Positions 49,901 through 58,400 of a DNA stretch of 64,000 nt are shown here, piece after piece; positions within the stretch are counted from its first letter, which is position 1, and each line of letters starts with the position of its first letter. The notes beneath the pieces are model-generated. The model saw only the letters and a list, made by a program, of their open reading frames with translations. It was not told the DNA's origin and searched no databases. Source of the DNA: Arcicella aurantiaca (GTDB lineage Bacteria > Bacteroidota > Bacteroidia > Cytophagales > Spirosomataceae); the NCBI RefSeq assembly GCF_003148625.1, contig NZ_QGGO01000018.1:1-64000 (forward strand). Reading direction: 5' to 3'. The translations under genes were made by a program, and so were the position numbers.

Positions 49901-50557
49901 GGTCTGGCAGTTGTGGTAAATATTGCCTCTGGTCCAGCAACCGTGTCAGGAAAACGTATTACACTGAAAGGAACTGCAGGACGTGTAAAAGTATTAGCTG
50001 ACCAAGTGGGAAATTCAACTTATTATGCTATTTCAGCGGTTGATTCTTTCTGTGTAAATCCTGCAAAACCAACGATTTCAGTCGTTAAAAAGACAGATGC
50101 TAACGGAGATTATTGGGAATATACCTCAAGTTCGGCAACGGGCAATGTTTGGTATAAAGATGGCGTAATTTTAGAGTCTTTACGTGGAGCTCAAATTGTA
50201 CAAATTGTATCAGGAGCAAAATTTAATGTGCAGGTTGTTACAACTGACGGTTGTGCAAGTGCTTTATCGAACACTCGTCAAGACCCGTCATTAATATTGG
50301 CAACTGAGCCAAGATTAGAGGAATCTATCCATATTTCTCCAAATCCATCGAGTGATGTAGTAACGATTGTAACACCTAAAAATGTAAAAATTGAATCTGC
50401 TTCGCTATCGTCAATGTCAGGAAGTCAAGTTGTTGAAAAACAAGGAGATAAGACCAATGTAATGACTATTGATATTCGTAATTTGAACCAAGGGACGTAC
50501 ATTTTGCAGATAAAAACCAATGAAGGTACGGTAGGAAAGAAGGTGATTAAGCTATAA
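46934..50557 (+). CDS. secreted M4 (thermolysin-like) metalloprotease with T9SS sorting domain
   Basis: A 1207-residue secreted protease. Residues 1-19 are a signal peptide (MKKLFLLAITVICGNTVMAQ). A FTP/PepSY propeptide follows to about residue 280. The M4 catalytic domain has VAGHEMTHGVVENTA (HExxH near 441-445) and NESMADCFGAMVE (third zinc ligand Glu). GVHINSGIPNNAFYRFA carries the active-site His. A middle region is beta-propeller/WD-like. The last 75 residues (HISPNPSSDVVTIVTP ... GTYILQIKTNEG) are a type A type IX secretion sorting domain. Confidence 0.93.
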   Translation: MKKLFLLAITVICGNTVMAQNKFKTIKRSNVEVENSSKSAIEVIDNSAQGKTISRQMYLSKPTDSQTYLNLIAKKSGVRVITDENGMPSMIEGVPTNLKTSTTRNSRMSAVAAAAYNYLDAVKPLLKLASPDDELNILKSEEDEVDITHVRMQQMYKGVPVYGGEMILHQKSGEGVSLLNGHIYPTPTLEDVTPALTAENVGTIALSDVGKVSIVKTMTATERVMLKYEKPKTDLVIYHQNEKADAERLAYQVVVRPNFLERWVYVIDAKSGEILDKYNHTCTLDGVAKATATDLNGLSRSINTYQSGNTYNLIDATKSMFKGGTVKADDPQGVIWTIDATNSKVNEDLTVRQISSTNNTWSNANGVSAHFNAGKAYDYYTQYHGRLSLNGKGGTIVSIINITDENGKGFDNAFWNGEYMGYGSGGTYFKPLAGGLDVAGHEMTHGVVENTANLDYNGQSGAINESMADCFGAMVERKTGADLWRLGEDVMKGSYYPTGALRDLSNPNNGGKNLNDDGYQPANMSQYYTGSQDNYGVHINSGIPNNAFYRFATASGMTKEKAEIVYYRALTIYLTRTSKFLDLRRAVIQSATDLKSKGITDSDIAAAKAAFEAVGVTDPNAPNPSTTPATTPTTTPKADVPVNTGTEGLLTYDPVAKKLYRSSVKGEAEQTSFVELATNVVIDHKPSVPDDGSYAYFVAGDGFIKRVNLAGSPKVENVSSSGVWRNVSVSKDGKKLAALRTLGKTVAATDKQITVFDLVGNKSVAFTLYNPTYTQGVNTGQVQNADALEWDYQSENIVYDAYNIIKSATGTESDYWDVGFINVWSTAKNTFGTGSISKLFTSLEQGENIGNPSFSKTSTNIIAFDYFIQTDDIYYVIGVNTERTDGLDFIYENNTLGYPEYSRTDELVLYNWEDSKKVLNTYQITMDKSRIKSVKNSEKYLVGNSAYAVWYTVGTRALPTKTTQTISLSKTPDKNLTDPAFDVTATASSGLAVVVNIASGPATVSGKRITLKGTAGRVKVLADQVGNSTYYAISAVDSFCVNPAKPTISVVKKTDANGDYWEYTSSSATGNVWYKDGVILESLRGAQIVQIVSGAKFNVQVVTTDGCASALSNTRQDPSLILATEPRLEESIHISPNPSSDVVTIVTPKNVKIESASLSSMSGSQVVEKQGDKTNVMTIDIRNLNQGTYILQIKTNEGTVGKKVIKL

Positions 50558-50570
50558 GGTTTAGTGCTGT

Positions 50571-50671
50571 CATTGCGAGCATAGAGAAGCAATTTGTTTG
50601 AATAGATGAAGAAGAGTTTAAATACTGTTTCTTCATAAGCTAATAGATTGCTTCGCTATGCTCGCAATGAC
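50571..50671. repeat. long inverted repeat after the M4 gene
   Basis: TGTCATTGCGAGCATAGAGA followed by AGCAAT on the left, and ATTGCTTCGCTATGCTCGCA followed by ATGACA on the right, with about 50 bases between. Confidence 0.85.
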
Positions 50672-50676
50672 ATCAC

Positions 50677-52479
50677 TTACATTTCAATACCAATGCCTTT
50701 CATTAATAAACTGGCATTGAAACTATGACAAACGCCAGCTCGAAGTTTATAATCAAAAACTAAATCTCCGTTTACAACCTCCGAAGAAAAGCTATAATTC
50801 TCTACAAAACCTTGCTTTTCAAATTCATCCCCCAATTCCACATCATGCGTTGAAATAAAACCAGAAGCCCTTGTTTTGTGTAATTGTAACATTAAAGCTT
50901 TTGCTCCATCATGGCGGTCTTTGGAGTTTGTCCCCTTCAATATTTCATCTAAAAAGTAAAAAATAGGTAACTGATAACTGTTTACTGCTAACTGTTTACT
51001 GTTAATTGCTTGAATTAATGTTTTCAACCGCTTCAATTCTGCATAAAAAGAGGAGGTATCTTCTTCCAAAGAATCTTGGGTTCGCATACTCGTAAAAATC
51101 TGCATACACGAACACGTAAATGCCTCTGCACAAACCACCGAACCCGCTAAAGCCAAAACAATATTTACGCCCACAGTACGTTGAAAGGTACTTTTGCCCG
51201 ACATATTTGAGCCTGTAATGATAACGGTTTTTCCTTCGCCTTCTATCTCAATACTATTCGTAATTCGCTTCATTTTTCGTATCATCGGATGTCCCAAACT
51301 CGTTACTTTTAAAGCAATAGAATCATCTGAAATTTCGGGTTTTACAAAGTCTGGATTGGCAAAATGTAAACCTGCAAAACTGTTCAATGTCTCAAATTGA
51401 GCAATAATCAAAAGCCATTTTGAAAGATTATCTCGGTGTTGGCGTTTCCAATTTTCCAGTTTAATAAAATATTGAATATCCCATAAAGTAGGAATCCCCA
51501 CAATAAACATGAAAAATGGATTGGCTCGGTTGCCCAATTTATTCAAAATGTCTTCTAAAGCCTTAATCGCAGGACTTGCTTCTGATAATTCTGATTGTAA
51601 TTGCAGCAGTTGCGGGTGCGTAAATGGCTCATTTACAACAGTCTCAGAAAGGCTTGCGTATGCTTTTAATGCACCCGTCAATCGAAGCGTTTGCTCGAGA
51701 GCATTAGAAACTGTTTCGTAGATTTGTTTGCCAATAAACCCATGAATTACCAACATGACAAGCGGATAACCGATGGGTAGAAAATCAAAAGCCCAAGCTA
51801 AAATTAATGGAATAGTAAGGTAAGGAAGATATTTTCCGTACTGAAAAATAGGCTTTTTAATTTCCTCATTTTCAGGCGAATTACTCCATTGAAATAATTT
51901 GTGTGTCGGTTCGGCAACTTCTTCAATCAAGAGGGCGGAGGCTTCTAAATTTTGTCTAAAATCAATTTTAGAAGACAATTCTGCAACCATTTCTTGGCGG
52001 ACTAAAATCTCTGATTTTGTCGCAGGAAATTTCAACCATTCCGCCAACATGGCAGAACCTGTAAAAGTATGCGTGCGGTTAAGAAGTTTGAAAATAGATT
52101 GTTTTCCGAAAATATCTAAATCTGAACTATAAAAATGATTGCTTTCGGCAAATTGTTCACCTGTTTCCGCACGAGTAAAAATGTTTTCTAAACGTTTTAA
52201 TTCGTCTTCATTAAGCCTTGTTAAAGCTCTGTTTTTATCACGTAAATATTTTATTTTCAGATGTTTAGAAACAGAAAATAAAAATACCGAAATGCCAATG
52301 ATAACAACAGGAATGACATAGTTTCCACCCCAAAACAGATTGGTAGCATAACTAACGGCAATGGTAGCAAGAAATAAAATAGCTCTAAAAATCGCCCATT
52401 GATTATACTGTTTTTGGAAATTATCAGCGAGATTTTGGAAGGTGTCTTGTCTATTTTGAAAGGTTTGTTGAGGAGACAT
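50677..52479 (-). CDS. MutS-like DNA mismatch-repair-family ATPase with repeat insert
   Basis: A protein of about 600 residues with the MutS C-terminal ATPase: Walker A GSNMSGKSTFQRTVGVN near residue 419, Walker B FYFLDEILKGTNS near residue 505, the D-loop TSSFYAEL and switch STHDVELG. Two membrane-like segments stand near residues 45-85 and another at about 210-235, so it belongs to the membrane-associated MutS family of Bacteroidota. Between the helix and Walker B is AINSKQLAVNSYQLPI, encoded by a repeat (50967-51008). The start may be ATG 52479 or GTG 52497. Confidence 0.85.
   Translation of the reverse strand: MSPQQTFQNRQDTFQNLADNFQKQYNQWAIFRAILFLATIAVSYATNLFWGGNYVIPVVIIGISVFLFSVSKHLKIKYLRDKNRALTRLNEDELKRLENIFTRAETGEQFAESNHFYSSDLDIFGKQSIFKLLNRTHTFTGSAMLAEWLKFPATKSEILVRQEMVAELSSKIDFRQNLEASALLIEEVAEPTHKLFQWSNSPENEEIKKPIFQYGKYLPYLTIPLILAWAFDFLPIGYPLVMLVIHGFIGKQIYETVSNALEQTLRLTGALKAYASLSETVVNEPFTHPQLLQLQSELSEASPAIKALEDILNKLGNRANPFFMFIVGIPTLWDIQYFIKLENWKRQHRDNLSKWLLIIAQFETLNSFAGLHFANPDFVKPEISDDSIALKVTSLGHPMIRKMKRITNSIEIEGEGKTVIITGSNMSGKSTFQRTVGVNIVLALAGSVVCAEAFTCSCMQIFTSMRTQDSLEEDTSSFYAELKRLKTLIQAINSKQLAVNSYQLPIFYFLDEILKGTNSKDRHDGAKALMLQLHKTRASGFISTHDVELGDEFEKQGFVENYSFSSEVVNGDLVFDYKLRAGVCHSFNASLLMKGIGIEM
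50967..51008. repeat. intergenic-type repeat in frame within the MutS-like gene
   Basis: Minus strand AACAGTAAACAGTTAGCAGT followed by AAACAGTTATCAGTTACC. Repeating AACAGT(T/A) units encode NSKQLAVNSYQLP just before the Walker B strand. Confidence 0.65.
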
Positions 52480-52528
52480 TTGATTGGATATTGCCACTAT
52501 TTTACTATGAATTAATTTGAGATTTTGT

Positions 52529-52589
52529 GTAACACAGACTTCAGTCTGTAAGTTTTGATAATATTTACAGACTAAAGTCTGTGTTCCTA
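52529..52589. repeat. REP-like inverted pair, ACAGACTTCAGTCTGT type
   Basis: Left core ACAGACTTCAGTCTGT with GTAAC head, right core ACAGACTAAAGTCTGT and then GTTCCTA. The stop codon TAG (52587-52589) of the reductase gene abuts the element as a variant of the GTAG head. Confidence 0.8.
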
Positions 52590-53222
52590 AATTTTATCAG
52601 ATTCAACAAAGTGAACACCTAAAAGTCCTTGATTTGCCAGTTTTTGCATGGATTTTGCCACTTTTGAGGCTTCAATTCCACGATATTTTTTGAGTCCACC
52701 AAGTAATAAAGGACTAATGATTTTTGCTAAAAAAATGCCAATTTTTTCACCTAAACGAAACTCTTTTCTATCACCTAAGAGGAAAGAAGGACGAAGACTT
52801 ACAAAGTTTTCAAAGCCTAAATCTTGAATTTTCTGTTCTAAATCACCTTTTGTTTTTAGGTAAAAATTAGAAGAATTAGCATCTGCCCCGATTGATGAAA
52901 CCAAAATATATTGTTTTACGCCATTGGCTTTGGCAATTTTTCCAATTTCGTAAGGATAAGTACAATCAATTTTATATTGAGCTTCTTTTGAACCAGCCTT
53001 TGCCAAAGTTGTTCCGATGGCACAAAACAAATCGTCTCCGACAATCTTTGAAGCGTCAGGTTTATCAAAATTAATAACTTCTTGAATAAGTTTTGGATGA
53101 TTGATTCCCAGAGGTTTACGCAAAAGTAAAACCACTTTTGAATAATCGGGATTCTCTAAAATTTGCTCAACTAACTCCCCACCAATAAGTCCAGTTGCTC
53201 CAATAATAATGGCTGTTTTCAT
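52587..53222 (-). CDS. NAD(P)-binding oxidoreductase, atypical short-chain type
   Basis: A 211-residue Rossmann protein with nucleotide motif IIGATGLIGGELVEQI at the start, LVSSIGADANSSNF (active Ser region) and FYLKTKGDLEQ (YxxxK). Resembles HTATIP2/NmrA-like reductases, whose substrates are unknown. The gene starts 3 bases after the GT2 gene on the same strand, so they likely form an operon. Confidence 0.85.
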   Translation of the reverse strand: MKTAIIIGATGLIGGELVEQILENPDYSKVVLLLRKPLGINHPKLIQEVINFDKPDASKIVGDDLFCAIGTTLAKAGSKEAQYKIDCTYPYEIGKIAKANGVKQYILVSSIGADANSSNFYLKTKGDLEQKIQDLGFENFVSLRPSFLLGDRKEFRLGEKIGIFLAKIISPLLLGGLKKYRGIEASKVAKSMQKLANQGLLGVHFVESDKI

Positions 53223-53225
53223 AGA

Positions 53226-53960
53226 TTACAATATATTCCAGCTAATTCCCATTTTTGCCAAGCGATAACGCAAAGAGACTCTCAATACACCCAAGCCGTA
53301 TTTAGAACTTCTTACGAAATTGATAGAAGATGCTTCATCAAAATATTTGGTTGGGCAAGTAACTTCTGCTATGTCAAAGCCTTTCCAGAAAATCTGAGCA
53401 ATCATTTCATTATCGAAAACAAAATCGTCATCGCATTTCATAAAAGGTACTTTTTCTAATACTTCTCTTGAAAATGCACGATAGCCTGTATGATATTCTG
53501 ATAATTTCTGAGAAAGCATAATGTTTTGGAAAAGCGTCAAGAAACGGTTTGCGATATACTTATACATCGGCATTCCGCCTTTCAAAGCACCTTTTCCCAA
53601 AATACGTGAGCCAAAAACCACAGGGTAAAGGTCGTTGCCAATAATGGTAATCATGGCAGGCAATAGGAGGGGCGTATATTGGTAGTCGGGGTGAACCATA
53701 ATAACAATATCAGCACCCAATTCAAGAGCTTTTGTATAACAAGTTTTTTGATTTCCGCCATAACCCTTATTTTTATCGTGGCGAATAACGTGCTTGATTC
53801 CTAATGATTTAGCCACATCAGAAGTATTGTCAGGGCTATGGTCATCCACTAAAATGACATCATCAACAAGGTCGAATGGAATTTCACGGTAAGTTTTTTC
53901 AAGCGTGAGAGCAGCCTTATAAGCAGGCATTACAACGATAACTTTTTTATTATTATACAT
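53226..53960 (-). CDS. family 2 glycosyltransferase (polyprenyl-phosphate type)
   Basis: A 244-residue GT-A glycosyltransferase, no membrane segments. KVIVVMPAYKAALTLEKTYR at the start, DVILVDDHSPDNTSDVAKSL for nucleotide binding, and MVHPDYQYTPLLLPAM with the metal-binding D-x-D-like site (HPDY). Resembles dolichyl/undecaprenyl-phosphate mannosyl or glucosyl transferases and DPM1-like enzymes. The diverging neighbour is a membrane glycosyltransferase that may use its lipid-linked sugar. Confidence 0.9.
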   Translation of the reverse strand: MYNNKKVIVVMPAYKAALTLEKTYREIPFDLVDDVILVDDHSPDNTSDVAKSLGIKHVIRHDKNKGYGGNQKTCYTKALELGADIVIMVHPDYQYTPLLLPAMITIIGNDLYPVVFGSRILGKGALKGGMPMYKYIANRFLTLFQNIMLSQKLSEYHTGYRAFSREVLEKVPFMKCDDDFVFDNEMIAQIFWKGFDIAEVTCPTKYFDEASSINFVRSSKYGLGVLRVSLRYRLAKMGISWNIL

Positions 53961-54098
53961 TTAAGGAATTGATTTCTATGGTTTTCTAATGCTAAGTAAT
54001 TATATTACAATGACCTACACAAAATAGATGCCATTTATAATTGATAGACGATTAATATTATTTGTTGGTAAATTAGATTACGCAAATCATTGAAAATA

Positions 54099-55484
54099 AT
54101 GAAAATCCTAAATTTTTTCAATAGAGAATCGTCCCTTATGACAATTCTTTGGACTGGTATAGTGCTAAGAGTCTTGATTTTTATTGTGATGAATCCACAA
54201 AATCCAGACCCACACCACGAGGTTTTGGAATTTATGGTTAAAAGTAACCGTTTGCCTTTTTCTAATGAACTTTTTTTGGCTTGTCACCCGCCACTTTATT
54301 ATTTATTGGCACTACCTTTTTATATTCTTGGAGGGTTGAAATGTGTAGAGTTTTTCGGCTTAATAACTTCGTGTATAAACCTTTGGCTGATGTCAAAGTT
54401 GTTGAAGTTGACCATTGAAGATGTCTTAATTCGAAACGTCAGTTTTTTGTTAGCTACTTTTTTAGGTACTTACGTCATTTATTCACTATTTGTTTCCAAT
54501 GATACCCTTTCTGTATTGATGGGAACTTGGTTTTTTTATAACCTTGCCAAATATCTTAAAAATCAAGAACTAAAATACGAAATAATTCTCTCATTGTCAG
54601 CAGGTTTGTCGCTTTTGACAAAATTAACTTTTTTGCCTTTTATCCCTGTAACTTTAGTGGTAATGTTCTTGGTGAGAGTTCGAGGGTCGTTTATTAAAAT
54701 GTTTTATACGATGGCTCTGTGTGGAACAATTATAGTAGTAACTGGCACGTACAAACAATATCAAAACTATCGCTCACAACACCAGTTTTTTATTCATAAT
54801 CTTGATATTTTTCCACTTCCGAGCAATTCGATATTTTATCAAGGACCTAAAAGTTGGTACGATGTCAATATTTTTACACTGATAAAAGACCCCAATTTAT
54901 CATCTCGAAATCCCAGCATTCATTCTGCTCCATTATTGATGTATGGTACATTTTGGTACAAACATATTTATTTTGAAAATAACCTAACCTTCGGTAATTA
55001 CTCGGGTTTTCGGTATATCGGTAGTTTGTTTTTTATCGTCGGAATATTGCCTACACTCTTGATTTTGATAGGTTTAGCATTAATGATTCGGCAAATTTTT
55101 GTTTTATTATTTACTTGGTTCAAAAACTTTGGTACGGAAATGTTTTGGCAAAATCTCTTTAAAACAACTTGTATAATTTTGTTATTAGGAAGTGTCGGAA
55201 CAATGTTTACAGGTATCATCAAGTACAATGACTGGGCGTTTATGCACGTTAGATTGTTGGTTCATGTTTTTTATCCCATTGTTTTGTTGTTAGCCACAGG
55301 ATTAAGTTTTGTGAAAGCCCATTTACCAAAATTGTTACAATATGCAGTGCTAAATCTTACCATTTTCGCAGGATTAACAATTGTGTATTTTTCAGTAGAA
55401 AGTGGTGTTTTGCTGTGGAATTACCTAAATTATGGCAATAAAGACGAAATTCAGTGGTATGTGAACAGGAGCTTAGGATTATAA
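54099..55484 (+). CDS. polytopic GT39/ArnT-like membrane glycosyltransferase
   Basis: A 461-residue protein with about 11 membrane segments. The first loop has VMNPQNPDPHHEVLEFMVKS, an acidic/His-rich loop like the catalytic loop of GT-C enzymes. LFLACHPPLYYLLALPFYIL follows. The last segments resemble those of dolichyl-phosphate mannosyltransferases. I use ATG 54099, not the TTG at 54090. The helicase gene begins 12 bases after its stop. Confidence 0.8.
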   Translation: MKILNFFNRESSLMTILWTGIVLRVLIFIVMNPQNPDPHHEVLEFMVKSNRLPFSNELFLACHPPLYYLLALPFYILGGLKCVEFFGLITSCINLWLMSKLLKLTIEDVLIRNVSFLLATFLGTYVIYSLFVSNDTLSVLMGTWFFYNLAKYLKNQELKYEIILSLSAGLSLLTKLTFLPFIPVTLVVMFLVRVRGSFIKMFYTMALCGTIIVVTGTYKQYQNYRSQHQFFIHNLDIFPLPSNSIFYQGPKSWYDVNIFTLIKDPNLSSRNPSIHSAPLLMYGTFWYKHIYFENNLTFGNYSGFRYIGSLFFIVGILPTLLILIGLALMIRQIFVLLFTWFKNFGTEMFWQNLFKTTCIILLLGSVGTMFTGIIKYNDWAFMHVRLLVHVFYPIVLLLATGLSFVKAHLPKLLQYAVLNLTIFAGLTIVYFSVESGVLLWNYLNYGNKDEIQWYVNRSLGL

Positions 55485-55496
55485 ACAATACCCAAA

Positions 55497-58400
55497 TTGG
55501 CAGAAAATACATTACAAACTATTCTAAAATCGTATCAAAAAAGACTAACCAATCTGACTTCGAGAAATAAGTCATTATTATTACTTAGTCTTTCTTCGGA
55601 ACAGTTTTTAGACATCAACGAACTTGATTTTTTACAAAATAAATCTTCATTCAACGTCATTGAGCAACTAATTGCTCAAAAAAATACCATTTCTCTTTGC
55701 GACACTCACGACCCCCGTTACGAGCGTGTCAATGAGGTAAGTAAACGCCTACGGAAGATTTCGAGAACCGAAAAATTTATAGAGGAAGAAAGAGGTTCGG
55801 AGGATTTATACGTAGGTTTTCCTATCGTGAAAGGCAAGTTTTCAGACGGAACGGTGGTTCGTTGTCCGCTGATGTTTTTTCCTGTTCATCTCACGCAAAA
55901 AAATGAAACGTGGCAACTCAAAACTCGTGAGGAAGCCGTTACGCTCAATCGGAGTTTTTTGTTGGCGTATTCTCATTTCAATCAAGTACAGATTTCGGAT
56001 GAATTTTTGGAGCAGAGTTTTGAAGATTATTCCAAAGATTCGCTTGAATTTAGAACCCAACTTTACGAATATTTACGAGATTCCCCTTTAAAAATTGATT
56101 TCAACAAAGACTTGTTTGTCAGTCAATTAAGCTATTTTGAGAAACTCGTAAAAGCTGATTTGGAATTAACGGAACGCAACGGCGAATTAAAATTATTCCC
56201 TCAGGCAGTTTTAGGAATTTTCCCACAAGCAGGCTCATTTTTAGTACCAGATTATGAGGAGTTAGTGATTAGGAGTTTGGGGTTAGGGGATAGAGGTTTT
56301 GCAGACGTTGAGGGATTAATCACTCCTCCCGAAAATTCTAATAAATATGAAAATAATTTAGAATGCTTATTCCCTAAACCTCTAATCTCCAATTCCCAAC
56401 CCCTAACCCCTATTAAAGAAGAAAACCTTTTAACGCCCTTTGCCGTTGATGCTACCCAAGAATTAGCTTTGCAACAAGTCAAATTGGGGGCTTCGTTGGT
56501 GGTTCAAGGTCCTCCCGGAACGGGTAAATCTCAACTGATTTGTAATTTGGTGGCAGATTTTACCGCAAGGGGTAAAAAAGTGTTGGTCGTTTGTCAGAAA
56601 CGTGCCGCCCTTGATGTGGTGCAAGAACGCCTTTCGCAAGCGGGTATGCGTGCCTTCGTGGGCAATGTGCATGATTTTAAAAATGACCGAAAAGATTTGT
56701 ACGAACAAATTTTGTCTCAAATAGAACAAATCGAAGAATATCAAAAACTGAATAATAACCTTGATTCCATTTTTTTAGACCGTAATTATACCCAAGAAAG
56801 TCGCCAAATAGACAAGATTTCGGAGGTTTTACAAGAGTTTAAAGACACACTTTTTGATAGTTCAGAATGTGGAATTTCAGTAAAAGAATTATACCTGACA
56901 AGTTCGCCCAATCAGGCAAGTTTGAATGTAGAAAATGAATATAAAAGGTTTAAATTAAGCGAGATAGAAGGTTTTGTTAGAATGTTCAGTCAGTATTTGA
57001 ATTATCAGAAGAGGCTATCTTTTCCAACTGATAATGAAAATGTTGAACCCAATGTTTTTTGGCAAAATAGGCTTTCATTTCAAAATCATAAATACTCAAA
57101 TGTCGCATCAATAAATCAAATAATTGACGATGTTTTCAGTTTTGTACAAAACCTTGAAAGCTTTTCTTCTAAAAAGCGAGATGACTTTGAAGATTTGAAG
57201 GCAATTTCTTCTGAAAAAGAGACTTTACAAGTCATTTTGAATCTCTTGAAAAATGAAAAATCGTATGAACTTTTCAAAAGATTAATTAACGAAAAATCAA
57301 AAATAAATGCTTCAAAATTAGGAGAATTAGAAGCACAAGTCGGGGCTTTTTTTGCAGGACAAGGCATTGAAATTACGTTGCCAAGTGCCAAATTATTACC
57401 AATTCTATCAAAAATTAACGGAGCGATTGATACAAAATCTAATGCTTTGGGAGGATTATTTTGGGGCTTTTTCTCAAAAGAAAAGGCTGAAATCCAAGAT
57501 GTTACAACGGCAAATGGTTTGAGCCTTTCGTTAGATGATTTACAAAAACTACGAGAAAGAATCCAAAATAGAGTTGGCTTAGAAAAATGGTGGAGTGAAT
57601 GGACTGATTTATTCGAGAATAAGCAAAATAACGTTGACGACGAACCTGTTTGGTTGCGAAAAGGCTACCGTTGGTTTGAGCGTAATTTTCAGCAATTATA
57701 TCAAGTTGTTGATGCAATTAAGCATTGGAAATCAGCAATAAAAAAGGTGAAAAACAACCATGAATTATCGGTTCAAGTTCTGACAAATTCTCTTGATTTA
57801 TCATTTTCTGATTTTCAAAAACGGCTTAATTGTTTTATTCAAAAATCGAATCAATTGTCTGAAAATCAGATTGTTTGGAAGCAAAACTTATCGTCAAAAC
57901 AAATAGATTTATTGGCAAATTCTACCAATATAGAGCGTATTAAAACGTACCTGAAAGAGAATTTTGAATTACTCCAAGAATCCGATGAATTGAAAGCGTC
58001 GTTTAGTCGTAGCGAATGGAAAATTGTGGAGAAATTTTTACCAGAAAACGAGCCTGTTGATACATTTTTGAACAGTTTAAAATTAGCTTGGATTGAACAC
58101 ATTGAAGGAAAATATCCAATTCTTCGGAGTGTCAGTTCTTTGAAAATCAGTCAATTGGAAAGTGATTTGCAAACATCTGTTCAGAAAAAACAAGCTTTTA
58201 GTCAAGAGATTTTATTGTTGAAATTACGGGAAGAAACATACCGAAATTTAGAAAAAAATCGACTTCAAAATGTGGTAACTTACCGAGATTTAAAGCACCA
58301 AGTTTCTAAAAAACGCAAACTTTGGTCGGTCAGAAAATTGATTTCTGAATATTCCGAAGAAGTTTTTAAACTTGTTCCGTGTTGGTTGGCTTCTCCCGAA

